The notes under the pieces were generated by a model. The model made no database searches, was not told the DNA's origin, and saw only the letters and a list, made by a program, of their open reading frames with translations. Made by a program: the position numbers and the translations under genes. Positions 22,548 through 23,446 of a DNA stretch of 23,446 bases are shown piece by piece. The stretch's first letter is position 1, and every line of letters starts with the position of its first letter. The DNA lies in the IMG/VR virus record IMGVR_UViG_3300031539_000323, positions 1-23,446 of that record, one strand, 5' to 3'. This stretch comes from a virus.

Positions 22548-22578
22548 CAAATATAGCCTTCATTCATCATAAATACAA
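22548..22578 (-). promoter_or_regulatory. Bacteroidetes-type promoter for the replication operon, with octamer site 6
   Basis: On the minus strand TTG (22578-22576), exactly 20 bases, then TATATTTG (22555-22548): a perfect -33/-7 pair. The octamer GTATTTAT (22576-22569) overlaps the -33 box. The -7 box ends 50 bases before the SSB start codon. Confidence 0.82.
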
Positions 22579-22609
22579 GCAATTTTGAAAAAAATAGTAA
22601 GTTTTTTAA

Positions 22610-23428
22610 TTAATTTGATAATAAATTGTCAGAAACCACAGTAAAGGTCAAAGTCTGTTTATTTTCGTAATAATTACCGTTTTTCATTCTGAGTTGCAAT
22701 TTATATGTTTGTGGAATTAACCACGAAGTATCAAGATTAAAGTCATAACCAACATTTGTTCTATTAACTTTTGTGAATGGAATAACATCAATCTCATATT
22801 TTTCACCATTTGTTGTAAATAACCTATACTCTATCTCTAAAGGTATGAAATTATTTTGATTTGGGTATAGTTCTTTTATAGTTAATTTAATTTTTCTTAC
22901 ATTACCAGCACTAATGTTCTCTCCCTCTCCAATACCCCAGAAATAAAAGAAATAATTATCAAATTCAATATTTGATGGTTGGTCGAATGTATAATAATTG
23001 TTAGATGATATTAAATAAAAAGTATTTGTATGTTGAATTTCTCTGTTATTTATAACCAAATCCCATTCATCTCTGAATAATACTCCATCAGGATATAAAT
23101 CTGAATCAATATTTAATGTAATTTTATAAATTCCTTTACTTACATGTATAATTGAATCACCTGATAATGTATCAATAAGATTTTCTTCAAAATCATAAAT
23201 ATTAACACTCTCTACTTCAATATTTTGTTCAATACCACCAACATTCACATATAAATATAAATCATTATCTTTATCAAGATAGAAGTAATTCCTATCGTCA
23301 GTAATGGTATCAATAGTAGTTGTTTCGATATAAGGTTCATACCAAGTATTAGTGTTTTTTGCGTGAAATGCTACTGCTTCTCTAAATTCTGTGGCTAATT
23401 CTTCAAGTTCATCTGGAAATTTAATCAT
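22610..23428 (-). CDS. Unrecognised beta-rich protein, possibly structural
   Basis: A 272-residue protein without a signal peptide. A short helix (DELEELATEFREAVAFHAKN) is followed by beta-rich sequence rich in Tyr, Asn, Asp and Ile: YFYLDKDNDLYLYVNVGG, GIYKITLNIDSDLYPDG, YYTFDQPSNIEF. The last third (RKIKLTIKELYP, YRLFTTNGEKYEIDVIPF, YKLQLRMKNGNYYENKQTLTFTV) looks like an Ig-like domain. It resembles accessory head or tail proteins more than enzymes, but I recognise no family. Its ATG overlaps a TAA on the same strand (TAATG at 23430-23426). The frame ending there reads V-T-H-L-V-stop from the window edge, so an upstream gene probably ends here and is co-transcribed. The SSB promoter follows its stop codon, so it belongs to a different transcription unit from SSB. 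Confidence 0.7.
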   Translation of the reverse strand: MIKFPDELEELATEFREAVAFHAKNTNTWYEPYIETTTIDTITDDRNYFYLDKDNDLYLYVNVGGIEQNIEVESVNIYDFEENLIDTLSGDSIIHVSKGIYKITLNIDSDLYPDGVLFRDEWDLVINNREIQHTNTFYLISSNNYYTFDQPSNIEFDNYFFYFWGIGEGENISAGNVRKIKLTIKELYPNQNNFIPLEIEYRLFTTNGEKYEIDVIPFTKVNRTNVGYDFNLDTSWLIPQTYKLQLRMKNGNYYENKQTLTFTVVSDNLLSN

Positions 23429-23446
23429 TAAACCAAATGAGTCACC

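Overview
The window looks like part of a large T4-related myovirus genome from a phage of Bacteroidetes (Bacteroidota). The DNA is AT-rich, and every gene I can support lies on the minus strand. The right half carries a T4-type replication and recombination set: a gp32-like single-strand binding protein, a UvsX/RecA recombinase, a FEN/RNase H-type exonuclease and a gp41-like DnaB helicase. The left half carries fibre proteins of types seen in Bacteroidetes phages. Two intergenic gaps hold near-perfect Bacteroidetes host promoters (TTG, exactly 20 bases, TAnnTTTG), which supports the host assignment.

Layout in the direction of transcription (right to left): an unrecognised beta-rich protein (23428-22610); a promoter and gp32-like SSB (22498-21206); a strong hairpin; UvsX-like recombinase (21133-19991); FEN/RNase H-like nuclease (19990-18932); a promoter and an unrecognised 207-residue protein with an internal duplication (18864-18241); DnaB-like helicase with a long C-terminal tail (18208-16286). 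Then come a host-type promoter and an RNA gene cluster (about 16160-15349): a tRNA-Thr-like gene with a poorly paired acceptor stem, a CAU-anticodon tRNA, and a tRNA-Gln whose two halves are in reversed order, ending in a long hairpin terminator. Next is a two-gene operon of a Ro60/TROVE-like von Willebrand A protein (15266-13632) and an ARPP-1-like protein (13621-12518), closed by a terminator. The fibre region follows: 383, 739 and 1179 residue proteins (12314-5359), a terminator, a GT9-like glycosyltransferase, a free-standing homing endonuclease, three small tail-associated genes, and the start of a BspA/DUF285-type repeat protein that leaves the window at the left edge.

The most interesting part is the RNA cluster. 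The 3' half of tRNA-Gln(UUG), with encoded CCA, lies 15 bases upstream of its 5' half, and the two halves restore a perfect 7-bp acceptor stem. The flanks on either side of this permuted gene can pair with each other over 11 bp, so the transcript may fold, circularise or splice to make a normal tRNA. A gene resembling the RNA quality-control protein Ro60 lies immediately downstream. I infer, but cannot prove, an RNA maturation or repair module. All functional calls come from reading motifs; no database search was possible.
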